The notes under the pieces: generated by a model | The model's input: only the letters and a program-made list of their open reading frames with translations | The model's database searches: none | What the model was told of the DNA's origin: nothing | Made by a program: the position numbers and the translations under genes | Shown here: positions 1 to 7,659 of the stretch, piece after piece | Position numbering within the stretch: the first letter of the stretch is position 1 | Layout: each line of letters opens with the position of its first letter | Assembly: GCA_945861255.1 (NCBI GenBank) | Contig: CAMAUG010000002.1 | Span: 1 to 30,821, forward strand | Origin: Candidatus Sulfopaludibacter sp. SbA3 | GTDB lineage: Bacteria; Acidobacteriota; Terriglobia; Bryobacterales; Bryobacteraceae | Direction of reading: 5' to 3' | Length of the DNA: 30,821 nt

Positions 1-134
1 CCCTCTACCAAATCCTACAGGTTCTCAGCGTCACCTTGTTCGAGCAAACGCCCATTCTACGGGCCTTTGACGACACTTACTCCCAGGAAAAATCAGACCT
101 ATTTTCTAACCAGTTGAGCCTGCTCGACTTATAG
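1..134 (+). mobile_element. IS4-type transposase, C-terminal fragment (runs off the window)
   Basis: Reading from base 3, a plus-strand frame without start codon encodes 43 residues beginning LYQILQVLSVTLFEQTPI and ending QLSLLDL, with TAG at 132-134. A C-terminus of the type LYxILQhLSVTLFEKTPI...NQLxLFDL is familiar from IS4-family transposases that carry an N-terminal DUF4372 domain; this rests on recall of the family, not on a search. The stop codon merges into the terminal repeat at 132-146, the compact 3' end expected of an insertion sequence. The rest of the element, including the DDE catalytic core, lies left of the window, so intactness cannot be judged. Confidence 0.75.
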
Positions 135-1834
135 CCGGACACTACTGCGTGCGAATAGACGGTGGGCGGAGGAGGCGCGGTGGTCAGCACCAGCTTGGCG
201 ATGCGGGTCTTCCAACTGGCGCTGCTGGCGGAGTTGGTGTATTCGCCGGTGAACCACAACGTCGCGGGTTCCGATGGATCCTGGCTCATGTGCGCATAGT
301 CGCCCCAGCGCGCCGCGCTATGTGTCTGGTAGCCGCTGCCGGCGACGATCGACGTTTCGGGCTGCGACATGGTGCCGAGGGGGTCGGCCGCGGCGCGCGA
401 CGTAAACCGCAACGACGGACTCACCGCGGAGCCGGAGACCGAATACGCCAGCGCGATGTCACCAATGTCGTTCAAGGCGATGCTGCCCAGCCAGCGGTGT
501 TGCCCGTCGGCGGGAGCGTACGTTGCCGACTGATCAATACTCCAGCCGGAGCCCGTATTGCGCAATTCATACCAGCGGATGCCGGCCAGATCCGCGCCGT
601 TGGTATCCACGGTGTGATTCAAGACCATACTCTGGTGCGTTCCAAAATTCCGGTAGGGCATGCGGAACATCAAACGATCGGAAAGCGCATCGAGCTTCGC
701 CGAAGTGCCCGGCTGAGGGATGCACGCGCGCGCGTAACCGCACATGTTGGTATCGAACGCCGCCGTGGGAAGCGTTCCTAATGACGTAAACGTGGAACTG
801 GCTGGGGTGCCCCAATTCGTTTGAAACTGCCATAGCCAGATCTGATCGTCCGAGTAACCCCAGGCATTGTCGTCGATTTCCGCGAATATGTTGGGGGTGT
901 TCGACGGTGGTGGATTCGCCGTCCCTCCATCCCAATCCGATGGAAGCATGCCACCGAGATTCGCGTTCACCGAGTAAAGATCGAAGTAAATCGAGCGCGC
1001 CAATCCACCGGTCAACATCGCGCTGCGCTCGAACACAACCGCGCCGGCGCCGCCCCAACTGAGCGTCGTCTGGTTGAACTGGTTCATCGACATGTAGTAC
1101 CCGTCCGGCCACACCGCCAGCTTGGGATAGTCGTTCATCTTGGTGTTGCTCACCAGGAAGGCGTAGCGGTACCAGCCGCTGGTGAGCGGATTCGGCCCCT
1201 GAGAAACCGCGATGCACTCATAGAAAGGACCCGACGGGTAGTTGGGGAGCGCGAACTGGCTGATCAGAAAGCGGTCCGCGGCGCGATCGTAGAGGACCAC
1301 CGGATCGCCGTTATTGGTGCTTTGGCAGGGGCCGCCGAACCCATTCCAAATGGTGTTGGTGTTTGCGGGGCCGTATAGCTTCGTACCCGCTCGATCATAT
1401 ATCGCAAACGATAGATTCACCGCCTGCACGTAATGGTTGGGGCCAATGGCGCCGGTGGGATCCGGAGGCAGCACGCCGTTCACATTCGATACGCCGTCAA
1501 AACCCACACCTACCGCGCCGGCGACGCCCACCGGGGCGTTATCCTGCACCAGAGTCTCGGTGACGCCGCCGGGGGCGGCCGAACCAATTCGCCCCGGCAA
1601 CGCCTTCCTTGGCAATTCGCGCACCCCATCAATGGGCGGAGGCACGGGCCGGATGCTGTGCAGCGCGGGCATGGAATCATACGCCACGGCGTCACGGACC
1701 ACAGGGACCCCGCGGCCGTTGCCACTCTCCTGCGCCCATATGGCTGATGGGATCGCCAAGACAACCGCGGCGAAGCGGCCCACTGTCAAATTCTTCGCGA
1801 ATCCGTTGGTGATGCGGCGGATACAGGCAACCAT
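77..1834 (-). CDS. Large secreted protein, C-terminus truncated by an IS insertion
   Basis: The reading frame encodes 585 residues. The start ATG (1832-1834) is preceded by AAGGGGAG at 7-nt spacing. Residues ~1-35 are a basic stretch plus a hydrophobic segment ending AIWAQ, a plausible signal peptide. The mature part has motifs such as PPDPTGAIGPNHYVQAVN and NDYPKLAVWPDGYYMS, which I associate with secreted acidobacterial proteins of unknown, probably beta-rich, structure. The natural frame runs to about WKTRIAKLVLTTAPPPPTV; the last ~23 residues (from about VVSGYKSSRLNW) are encoded by IS DNA, so the original C-terminal part, possibly a linker and further domains, is lost or lies beyond the IS. 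Secretion is inferred; no enzymatic function is recognised. Confidence 0.7.
   Translation of the reverse strand: MVACIRRITNGFAKNLTVGRFAAVVLAIPSAIWAQESGNGRGVPVVRDAVAYDSMPALHSIRPVPPPIDGVRELPRKALPGRIGSAAPGGVTETLVQDNAPVGVAGAVGVGFDGVSNVNGVLPPDPTGAIGPNHYVQAVNLSFAIYDRAGTKLYGPANTNTIWNGFGGPCQSTNNGDPVVLYDRAADRFLISQFALPNYPSGPFYECIAVSQGPNPLTSGWYRYAFLVSNTKMNDYPKLAVWPDGYYMSMNQFNQTTLSWGGAGAVVFERSAMLTGGLARSIYFDLYSVNANLGGMLPSDWDGGTANPPPSNTPNIFAEIDDNAWGYSDDQIWLWQFQTNWGTPASSTFTSLGTLPTAAFDTNMCGYARACIPQPGTSAKLDALSDRLMFRMPYRNFGTHQSMVLNHTVDTNGADLAGIRWYELRNTGSGWSIDQSATYAPADGQHRWLGSIALNDIGDIALAYSVSGSAVSPSLRFTSRAAADPLGTMSQPETSIVAGSGYQTHSAARWGDYAHMSQDPSEPATLWFTGEYTNSASSASWKTRIAKLVLTTAPPPPTVYSHAVVSGYKSSRLNWLENRSDFSWE
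132..146 (-). repeat. Terminal inverted repeat of the left IS (right end of that element)
   Basis: On the minus strand these bases read AGTAGTGTCCGGCTA. The same 15 bases occur on the plus strand at 30605-30619 and 30656-30670. They directly follow the transposase stop and mark the junction with the interrupted gene to the right. An extra matching C just outside (base 147) may extend the repeat to 16. Confidence 0.75.
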
Positions 1835-2176
1835 TGCTTACTCCCCTTCGCTTTCAAAAGTGATCTCCATCCCGGCCCAAGAACAAGCGAGGCGGAACGG
1901 ATGTGCTCGCGCACCTGCACTTAGTATACGGGCGATTCAAGTGGATTGTGGCCCGTCTAAGGTATAAACCCTAGCTCCAACGACGGCTTGAAGGGTGGCG
2001 GACGAAAACGCCGCGGGTGTTGCCAGGTGCAGCGCTGGAGACTCGCCGGCCAGGGTGAGAAAAAATTGTCCTGACCAGCACTATAGACACAGAAGTACTG
2101 TGCCGAAGGTACTATCGCAGCCGGAGACACACCCGCGTGCGGGGGCGTTGGCGGTCTGGCGGTGAGGTGAATACGT
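1835..2176. other. Intergenic region without a convincing gene
   Basis: This 342-bp stretch lies between divergent starts. Apart from the TATACT box it holds a dyad AGTAC-N10-GTACT at 2094-2113 that could be an operator, next to a TATAGA at 2082-2087. Open frames here have no ribosome binding site and no recognisable product. Confidence 0.4.
1923..1928 (-). promoter_or_regulatory. Candidate -10 box (TATACT) for the secreted-protein gene
   Basis: The minus strand reads TATACT here, about 90 bases upstream of the start at 1834. The same hexamer precedes two other genes in this window. No good -35 is visible at 16-18 nt, so it rests on the -10 alone. Confidence 0.35.
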
Positions 2177-2326
2177 ATGACGCTGGGACTATGGATCGTA
2201 GGGATGTATCTGACGGCGTTTGCACTGCTCAGCATTGGGGTGGCCTGGTTCAGGCTGCGAAAACGCGCGCGCACCCGTTACCAGAGGCATCGCCGTTTCC
2301 AGGCGCATTCGCAGGCGTTCAACTAA
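2177..2326 (+). CDS. Possible 49-residue membrane microprotein
   Basis: A short plus-strand frame starts at ATG 2177 with GAGG at 2164-2167 (9-nt spacing) and ends TAA 2324-2326. The product has one hydrophobic segment (residues ~3-24, WIVGMYLTAFALLSIGVAWF) followed by a strongly basic tail rich in R, K and H. That is the layout of a single-pass, positive-inside small membrane protein. Its stop overlaps the stop of a convergent small gene. No family is recognised. Evidence is the hydrophobic/basic layout plus the ribosome binding site, so it may still be chance. Confidence 0.4.
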   Translation: MTLGLWIVGMYLTAFALLSIGVAWFRLRKRARTRYQRHRRFQAHSQAFN

Positions 2327-2529
2327 GGTTGTTGGAAACTCCTGGAACCTGCAGGCGAAAAGGCGCGCTCGGCGCACCTGGGGCACTCGTCGCCTTCCAG
2401 ACTCATGATTTGCTTCCAGTTAGGCACCTGGGTGACGCTGCAACCGCACAGCGTGACGCCCTCGGAAGCGGGCCCGACAACCAAATGCTTCACTGCCCCA
2501 CGAAGCAGTTTAAGGTACGTTTTTTGCAT
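2323..2529 (-). CDS. Possible small Cys-rich (zinc-ribbon-like) protein
   Basis: This frame encodes 68 residues, MQKTYLKLL... with LCGCSV (residues ~32-37) and ECPRCAERAF (~48-57). Two cysteine pairs, CGC and CPRC, separated by about 15 residues could bind zinc, as in small proteins that carry an LCG...CPRC pattern. The ribosome binding site is weak (GAGA/GGA within 10 nt). It is convergent with the 49-residue frame and its TAG (2323-2325) overlaps the other TAA. Function unknown; regulatory or structural zinc binding is a guess. Confidence 0.4.
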   Translation of the reverse strand: MQKTYLKLLRGAVKHLVVGPASEGVTLCGCSVTQVPNWKQIMSLEGDECPRCAERAFSPAGSRSFQQP

Positions 2530-2701
2530 GAGTCCAGATCTCGGTGTACTTCGTTATCATCGAGCGGTAATGTGTATCTGTCCATAGAACGAAAGTAATA
2601 CTCGCGGTCCGCCGATGGCAGTGAAGTGCCGGAGCGGGCGCGGACCGAGTAACGATCTAGTATCGGCAACGCTCTCGGAAAATGTAGGAGGATTAGGAAT
2701 C

Positions 2702-3532
2702 ATGCGATCTGCAATCGGAGTCCTTGGCCTTGGGATTATTCTTGTGTTGGCCGGCTGTGGGAGTGCCGGATCGGGCGACGCCCCGCACGCGACTGTGGTA
2801 CTGAAAGACGGCAGTAAGATCCTGGGGTTTGTAGAGACCAGCTCGCCGACCGAAATTCGCTTAAGAGGTGACGACAAGCAATCCCGCACCCTGGCGATGA
2901 AGGACGTGCGGCGGATCGAATACGACGATCCCGCAACCCCCACCGCGGACGCCACACCGCGGCACGAAGAGCACGCGCATCCTGCGCAATCCTTCATCAG
3001 CACGAAAACCTACCGGCTAAGCGCGGGGACCGACATTTCCGTCCGCAATGAAGAGGCCATCGATTCGGTGAAAGCCGCGGAGGGCCAGGTTTACGCCGCC
3101 GAAGTCACGCGCGACTTGAAAGATGCGGACGGTGCAGTGGTGATTCCGCGTGGTTCGAATGCGCAAATCGTGATCCGCTCCGCATCCAAAGGCGGCAAGA
3201 TTCGAGGCGCATCGGATCTGGTGCTGGATCTGCATTCAGTTTCCGTGGACGGTCAGCAGTACCAGTTGAGCACGGCGGACCTTGAACAGAAGGGCCGCGA
3301 CGGCGTGGGCACCAACAAGCGCACCGCTACGTTCACCGGAGGTGGAGCGGCAGTGGGCGCCATCATCGGGGCCATCGCGGGAGGCGGCCAGGGCGCGGCC
3401 ATCGGAGCTGCATCCGGCGCGGGCGCGGGCGCGGCGACTCAGATTCTGACCAAGGGTTCCATTAAGGTACCCGCGGAAACCGTGCTCACTTTCAAGCTGG
3501 ATAAACCGCTGCGCGTCACGGCGGCGAAGTAG
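2702..3532 (+). CDS. Lipoprotein with C-terminal glycine zipper
   Basis: The start ATG at 2702 is preceded by AGGAGG at 2686-2691. An in-frame extension to 2615 lacks a ribosome binding site and would bury the signal peptide. The 276-residue product begins with a lipoprotein signal whose lipobox is LAGC (Cys19), so it should be lipid-anchored in the envelope. Residues ~30-75 contain a small beta domain (VVLKDGSKILGFVE...MKDVRRIEYDD). The middle part (~100-210) resembles beta-rich envelope domains. Residues ~215-255 are a glycine zipper (GGGAAVGAIIGAIAGG and GAASGAGAGAA), known in other proteins to promote membrane insertion or oligomerisation. Such proteins are common in Acidobacteriota; the biochemical role is unknown. 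Confidence 0.8.
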   Translation: MRSAIGVLGLGIILVLAGCGSAGSGDAPHATVVLKDGSKILGFVETSSPTEIRLRGDDKQSRTLAMKDVRRIEYDDPATPTADATPRHEEHAHPAQSFISTKTYRLSAGTDISVRNEEAIDSVKAAEGQVYAAEVTRDLKDADGAVVIPRGSNAQIVIRSASKGGKIRGASDLVLDLHSVSVDGQQYQLSTADLEQKGRDGVGTNKRTATFTGGGAAVGAIIGAIAGGGQGAAIGAASGAGAGAATQILTKGSIKVPAETVLTFKLDKPLRVTAAK

Positions 3533-3556
3533 CTTCGCAAACCGCTCCCTAACGGT

Positions 3557-3585
3557 CGCGGCTCAGTTCCGGTTGCGCAGCCGCG
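3557..3585 (+). terminator. Hairpin after the lipoprotein gene
   Basis: Seven-base arms CGCGGCT (3557-3563) and AGCCGCG (3579-3585) enclose a 15-nt loop, 25 nt after the lipoprotein stop. There is no U-tract, so intrinsic termination is uncertain. Confidence 0.3.
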
Positions 3586-3611
3586 CGCGCGTTTGAAAGC
3601 TCCCCCCCTCG

Positions 3612-3617
3612 TATACT
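3612..3617 (+). promoter_or_regulatory. Candidate -10 box (TATACT) for the cyclase/ABC operon
   Basis: TATACT followed by GAA lies 22 nt upstream of the cyclase start at 3640. This matches the spacing pattern seen before the DUF433, ornithine-cyclodeaminase-like and 199-residue genes. Confidence 0.4.
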
Positions 3618-3639
3618 GAATGGCTGAGGAGAACTCGCC

Positions 3640-4407
3640 ATGCGCTGGATCGTGTGCGCCGCTGTCTGTGGCGCGACTGCTTGCCTGGGCCAGGCTATCG
3701 ACAAGACAAAGCTTGTCGATCTGACCTACTCGTTTAACGAGAAGACCATCTATTGGCCGAACGCCAAGGGATTCCAACACCGCAAAGACACCTGGAAAAT
3801 AACGCCCGCGGGCTATTGGTATGCCGCCGGAGGTTTTTCGACGGACGAGCACGGCGGGACGCACTTCGACAGCCCCATCCATTTCGCGCAGGGCAAGACC
3901 ACGCTCGAGAAGATTCCCGTGCAGAGGCTGGTGGGCGTGGCGGTGGTCATCGACATCGGCGCATCCGCCGCGAAGGATCGGGACTATCGCGCCGGCACCC
4001 GGGACATCGCGAATTGGGAAAGAGCGAACGGCGCGATCCCCGCCGGTTCTATCGTTGTGTTCCGTGCCGGCTGGGGAAAATACTGGCCGGACCGCAAGCA
4101 ATACATGGGCAGCGACGCGCCCGGCGACGTGGAGCACCTGCACTTCCCCGGCCTGTCAAAAGAAGCTGCAGAGCTGCTGGTGAAGCGCGGCGTTTCCGGC
4201 GTGGGCATAGACACGGCGAGCCTGGATTACGGACCCTCCAAAGACTTCATCGTCCATCAAATTCTGAACAAGGCCGATATCTTCGGTCTCGAAAACATCG
4301 CTAATATAGAAAGACTCCCGGCCAGGGGTGCGACACTGATTGCGTTGCCGATGAAGATCGAGGAAGGCACCGGCGGGCCCGCACGTATCATTGCAATTCT
4401 GCCGTAA
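3640..4407 (+). CDS. Exported cyclase-family hydrolase (kynurenine formamidase fold)
   Basis: The 255-residue protein starts at ATG 3640 after a GAGGAG ribosome binding site. Residues 1-19 (MRWIVCAAVCGATACLGQA) look like a signal peptide, so it probably acts outside the cytoplasm. The metal-binding signature HGGTHFDSPIH lies at residues 71-81 (His71, His75, Asp77, His81), the diagnostic motif of the cyclase family (PF04199), whose members include KynB-type N-formylkynurenine formamidases and isatin/polyketide-type hydrolases. The C-terminal EEGTGGPARIIAIL also fits. The export signal argues against a standard cytoplasmic kynurenine pathway enzyme. It lies 27 bp upstream of an ABC transporter operon, so it may process the compound that is imported. 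The exact substrate is unknown. Confidence 0.85.
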   Translation: MRWIVCAAVCGATACLGQAIDKTKLVDLTYSFNEKTIYWPNAKGFQHRKDTWKITPAGYWYAAGGFSTDEHGGTHFDSPIHFAQGKTTLEKIPVQRLVGVAVVIDIGASAAKDRDYRAGTRDIANWERANGAIPAGSIVVFRAGWGKYWPDRKQYMGSDAPGDVEHLHFPGLSKEAAELLVKRGVSGVGIDTASLDYGPSKDFIVHQILNKADIFGLENIANIERLPARGATLIALPMKIEEGTGGPARIIAILP

Positions 4408-4434
4408 GGGTATTGCGCCGGCCGGCGAAGAAAA

Positions 4435-5460
4435 ATGCGCATGAAACGCCTATGGTTGGGAATACTGTTGATCGCGATGGCGGCGGGGATTCTGCTGATT
4501 TCAGATTGGAATCAGCGCGTGGCGCCGGTCACGGCGTCCACTGCCGCGCCGCCCATCGGCAAGACATGGAAGGTGCGCGTGATTCAATTAAACAACTCCG
4601 CCGAGGTGGAAGAAACCGAGCATGGGCTGCGCCAGGGCCTGCTCGAAGCCAAGCTGGTGGAAGGCCGCGACTACGAAATGAAAATCGGCAACGCGCAAGC
4701 GGACATGGCGACGCTCAGCACTCTGATGGATTCGGCGCTATCGGAACGGGCTGATCTGATTGTGGCGTTTTCCACGCCCACGCTGCAGGTGGCGCTGCGC
4801 AAAGTGGAACGCACGCCGGTGGTTTATACCTACGTGGGCCTGGGCGTGACGGCGGGAGTGGGCCCTTCGCGCGAGGATCATCGCGTCAACGTCACAGGCG
4901 TGGATGTCATCAGCGCGTATCAGGAAATGGTGGACTTGATCGGGACGCACTTTCCACATTGGCGGCGCGTGGGCACTCTATATTCGCCGGCAGAGATTAA
5001 CATGGTGGTGCAAAAAGAGCTGATCGAGGAATCCTTCAGGAAAGCGGGTATCGAGCTGATTTCAGTGCCCGTGAATACGAGCACGGAAGTGGCCGACGCG
5101 GCGCTGGCGCTGACGGCGAAAGGCTTGGACGCGATTGTACAGATTCCCGGCAATCTCACCGCGATTTCCTTCGGCGCCATTTTGAAGGCAGCCGTGAAAG
5201 CGAAGCTTGCGGCGTTCGCCTTCACGGGACCACAGGCGATGGCGGGCGCGCCGGTGTCACTCGCGCGGGATTACGAGGAATCCGGCCGGCTGGCGGCGCA
5301 GATGGTGGCGCGGATCATGCGCGGGGCGGACCCCAAAAACATTCCCATCGAGCAAGTCATGGGCGCGACGCTGTACGTGAACCGCACGGGGGCGCGCGCG
5401 GCGAATTTGCAAATTCCACCGGCGCTGCTGAAGCGCGCTGATAGAGTGATTGGAGACTAG
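4435..5460 (+). CDS. ABC transporter substrate-binding protein (TrpX/ABC_sub_bind type)
   Basis: The 341-residue protein begins with a basic N-terminus and hydrophobic segment (residues ~4-22) that serves as signal peptide or membrane anchor; no lipobox Cys is seen. The mature part has the two-lobe periplasmic-binding layout of the ABC_sub_bind family (PF04392): TWKVRVIQLNNSAEVEETEHG..., ADLIVAFSTPTLQVAL, HWRRVGTLYSPAEINMV and LDAIVQIPGN. The family includes proteins described as tryptophan/tyrosine-binding TrpX; the ligand here is not known. A second ATG at 4441 is equally possible as the start because GAAG at 4427-4430 is better spaced from it. The permease and ATPase follow downstream, with an unusual STAS gene in between (4-bp gap). 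Confidence 0.88.
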   Translation: MRMKRLWLGILLIAMAAGILLISDWNQRVAPVTASTAAPPIGKTWKVRVIQLNNSAEVEETEHGLRQGLLEAKLVEGRDYEMKIGNAQADMATLSTLMDSALSERADLIVAFSTPTLQVALRKVERTPVVYTYVGLGVTAGVGPSREDHRVNVTGVDVISAYQEMVDLIGTHFPHWRRVGTLYSPAEINMVVQKELIEESFRKAGIELISVPVNTSTEVADAALALTAKGLDAIVQIPGNLTAISFGAILKAAVKAKLAAFAFTGPQAMAGAPVSLARDYEESGRLAAQMVARIMRGADPKNIPIEQVMGATLYVNRTGARAANLQIPPALLKRADRVIGD

Positions 5461-5464
5461 CGCG

Positions 5465-6727
5465 ATGGAGATCAACAAAGTCTACAGCGGAGACGGCTGG
5501 ACGGGATTCGCACTCAAAGGCCGGCTGGACGGCTATTGGGCGGACCATTTGGCCACCAGCCTGGAGGAAACGGTGCGGAACGGTGTGCATGGCATCGTTT
5601 TGGATTTGGCCGAGATCACCTATATCAGCTCCATGGGAATCCGCGTATTGGTGGATCACTACCAGAAACTGACGGCGATTCAGGGTTGGTTCGCGGTGGC
5701 CAATCCATCACCGCAAGTGCAAAAAGTGCTGAGCCTCACCGGTTTGCTGGACCAGCTGCTGGCCAAGGCCGAAGTGCCCCGCATGGCCGTGGATCAGCCC
5801 ATGCAGAGCGTAAAGAAGGCCGCCGCCGTTTACGAAACAGCCACGTTGCAGCCGAACGCACGCATGCAGTGCCGCGTGCTGGGTGAACCGTCGCGGCTGA
5901 CCGGCGGAGGTTTCCACGCTGCCGATTGCCGCATGGCCAGTTTCCCGCATACCGCGCTGGGCATCGGTTTGGGCGCGTTCGGCAACAGCTTTGACGATTC
6001 GCGCCAACGCTTCGGCGAGTTCCTGGCCGTGGCGGGCGCGGCCGCCTATCAGCCCACCGACGGCAGCAACGTGGCCGATTACGTGGTCGCGCGCGAGGCG
6101 CTGGTGCCGGAGGTGCAAGTACTCTACGCGCTGGCCTGCGAGGGTGCATTCAGCCATCTGCTCCGGTTCCAGGCACTCGACGCGAAAGACGGATCGGGCG
6201 GCGTGATCGGCGCGAGCGCCTTGTTGGAGGATTGCCTCGCCATCGCGCAGACGGACCAGGCGGCGGTGGCGATGGTCGCCGAATCCACGGGGTTGCTGGG
6301 AGCAGCGTTGCGCAAATCGCCCGCGCTGAATCTTCCAGCGGATGACTTGTTCGCGCATCCCGGCATTCGCGATTGGATTTCTTTCACGCCGGACCGGGTT
6401 CACACGCGCGCGTTGGCGCTGGTGGTGGGGGTGGTTTCGAAATCCGGCAAGGGGCCGCTCGCGGCTTTCTTGAGGCCTCTGGGCGGGTCGCCGGAATTGT
6501 TTGGGCACTTGCACGCAGCGGCATTTTCTTATCAGCCCTTGAAGCAAGGGAGGTTGGATTTATCCTCCACGGTGCATTCGTTGTTCAACACGCAAACACT
6601 CCATGGAGTGCTGCATCTGGTTGCGGACCAGCGCGGCGGCGCGGGCGGAGGGGAGAGCGAATTCATGCGCGGAGCGTGCTGGGTGGCGCCCATCCTGGAC
6701 ATCACGGTGGAGGGGAGAACAAAATGA
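5465..6727 (+). CDS. STAS-domain protein with a ~290-residue uncharacterised C-terminal region
   Basis: The start at 5465 has GGAG at 5452-5455 with 9-nt spacing; the earlier ATG at 5450 lies inside the previous gene and is less likely. The product has 420 residues. Residues 1-~105 are a STAS domain as in anti-sigma-factor antagonists, with the signature DLAEITYISSMGIRVL, including the serine that is phosphorylated in SpoIIAA-type proteins. Residues ~130-420 match no family I recognise; they have repeated features such as GIGLGAFGNSFDDS and EVQVLYALACEGAFSH, and no obvious membrane segments. The gene sits between the binding protein and the permease, and its TGA overlaps the permease ATG (ATGA), so translation is coupled. 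I infer a cytoplasmic regulatory or sensor role in the transporter system. Confidence 0.8.
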   Translation: MEINKVYSGDGWTGFALKGRLDGYWADHLATSLEETVRNGVHGIVLDLAEITYISSMGIRVLVDHYQKLTAIQGWFAVANPSPQVQKVLSLTGLLDQLLAKAEVPRMAVDQPMQSVKKAAAVYETATLQPNARMQCRVLGEPSRLTGGGFHAADCRMASFPHTALGIGLGAFGNSFDDSRQRFGEFLAVAGAAAYQPTDGSNVADYVVAREALVPEVQVLYALACEGAFSHLLRFQALDAKDGSGGVIGASALLEDCLAIAQTDQAAVAMVAESTGLLGAALRKSPALNLPADDLFAHPGIRDWISFTPDRVHTRALALVVGVVSKSGKGPLAAFLRPLGGSPELFGHLHAAAFSYQPLKQGRLDLSSTVHSLFNTQTLHGVLHLVADQRGGAGGGESEFMRGACWVAPILDITVEGRTK

Positions 6728-7659
6728 GTTTGTTGATCGGCGCGGCGACGATCGGATTCATATTGTCGTTGCTGGCACTCGGCGTTTTCTTGAGTTACCG
6801 GATCTTCGTTTTCCCCGATATCACGGCGGAAGGGTCCATTACGTTAGGAGCAGGAACCGCGGCCATCCTGCTGGTGAACGGCGTGAACCCGTGGGCGGCC
6901 ACGGCGGCCGGCTGGGCGGCCGGAATGGTGGCCGGCGCGCTGACGGGCATCATCCACACGCGCTTCGGCGTCAACGGCCTGCTCTCCGGCATCCTGGTGA
7001 TGACCGCGCTCTATTCAATCAATCTCCACATCATGGGCAAGAGCAACGTGCCGCTGCTTTCCGGCGAGAATTTCACGACCTACGCGGAACGGCTGGGCCG
7101 GAGCGTTTTCGGCGGCGAGACGGTCAACGTGGCGGGCTGGGAAGTGGCGGCACGCGATTTATCAACCTTGATAGTCGCGGGTTTGTTCGTGGCATTCATT
7201 GCGATTGTGCTGTTCGCGTTTTTGCGCACGGATCTGGGCACGGCCATGCGGGCAACCGGAGACAATGACCAGATGATCCGGGCGTCCGGCGTGAATCACG
7301 GCAACATGATCGTGCTGGGACTCTCCATCTCAAACGGCCTGGTGGCGCTTTCGGGCGCGCTGCTGGCGCAATACCAGGGCTTCGCTGACGTGCAGATGGG
7401 CATCGGCATGTTGGTGTGGGGTTTAGCCAGCGTGATCATTGGTGAAGCACTGGTGGGCACGCGGCAGTTGGGATATGTGATTACCGGCGCGGTGATGGGA
7501 TCGGTGCTGTTTCGCTTGCTGGTGGCCGTGGCGCTGCGCTGGGGCGTGAACCCGAACGATCTGAAGCTGATCACCGCGTTTTTCGTATTCGTGGCGTTGG
7601 TGCTGCCGGGGTTGCTTGAAAAAACGCGGCAGCGGAAAAGGAAACCCGTGCATGCTTGA
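6724..7659 (+). CDS. ABC transporter permease (branched-chain/TrpY type)
   Basis: The ATG at 6724 overlaps the preceding stop. The 311-residue protein is highly hydrophobic, with roughly eight membrane segments, and contains AEGSITLGAGTAAILLVNG and GDNDQMIRASGVNHGNMIVLGLSISNGLVALSGALLAQYQGF. The latter is the conserved cytoplasmic loop and following helix of the BPD_transp_2 family (PF02653), the one that pairs with ABC_sub_bind proteins. Upstream extension of the frame to 6373 runs within the STAS gene and is not real. It is a single permease, so it should dimerise, with the ATPase encoded next (8-bp overlap). Confidence 0.92.
   Translation: MSLLIGAATIGFILSLLALGVFLSYRIFVFPDITAEGSITLGAGTAAILLVNGVNPWAATAAGWAAGMVAGALTGIIHTRFGVNGLLSGILVMTALYSINLHIMGKSNVPLLSGENFTTYAERLGRSVFGGETVNVAGWEVAARDLSTLIVAGLFVAFIAIVLFAFLRTDLGTAMRATGDNDQMIRASGVNHGNMIVLGLSISNGLVALSGALLAQYQGFADVQMGIGMLVWGLASVIIGEALVGTRQLGYVITGAVMGSVLFRLLVAVALRWGVNPNDLKLITAFFVFVALVLPGLLEKTRQRKRKPVHA

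Noticed and set aside
2137..2598. Plus-strand 153-codon frame
   Set aside because: It overlaps the better-supported small genes in other frames, has no ribosome binding site and has a random-looking sequence.
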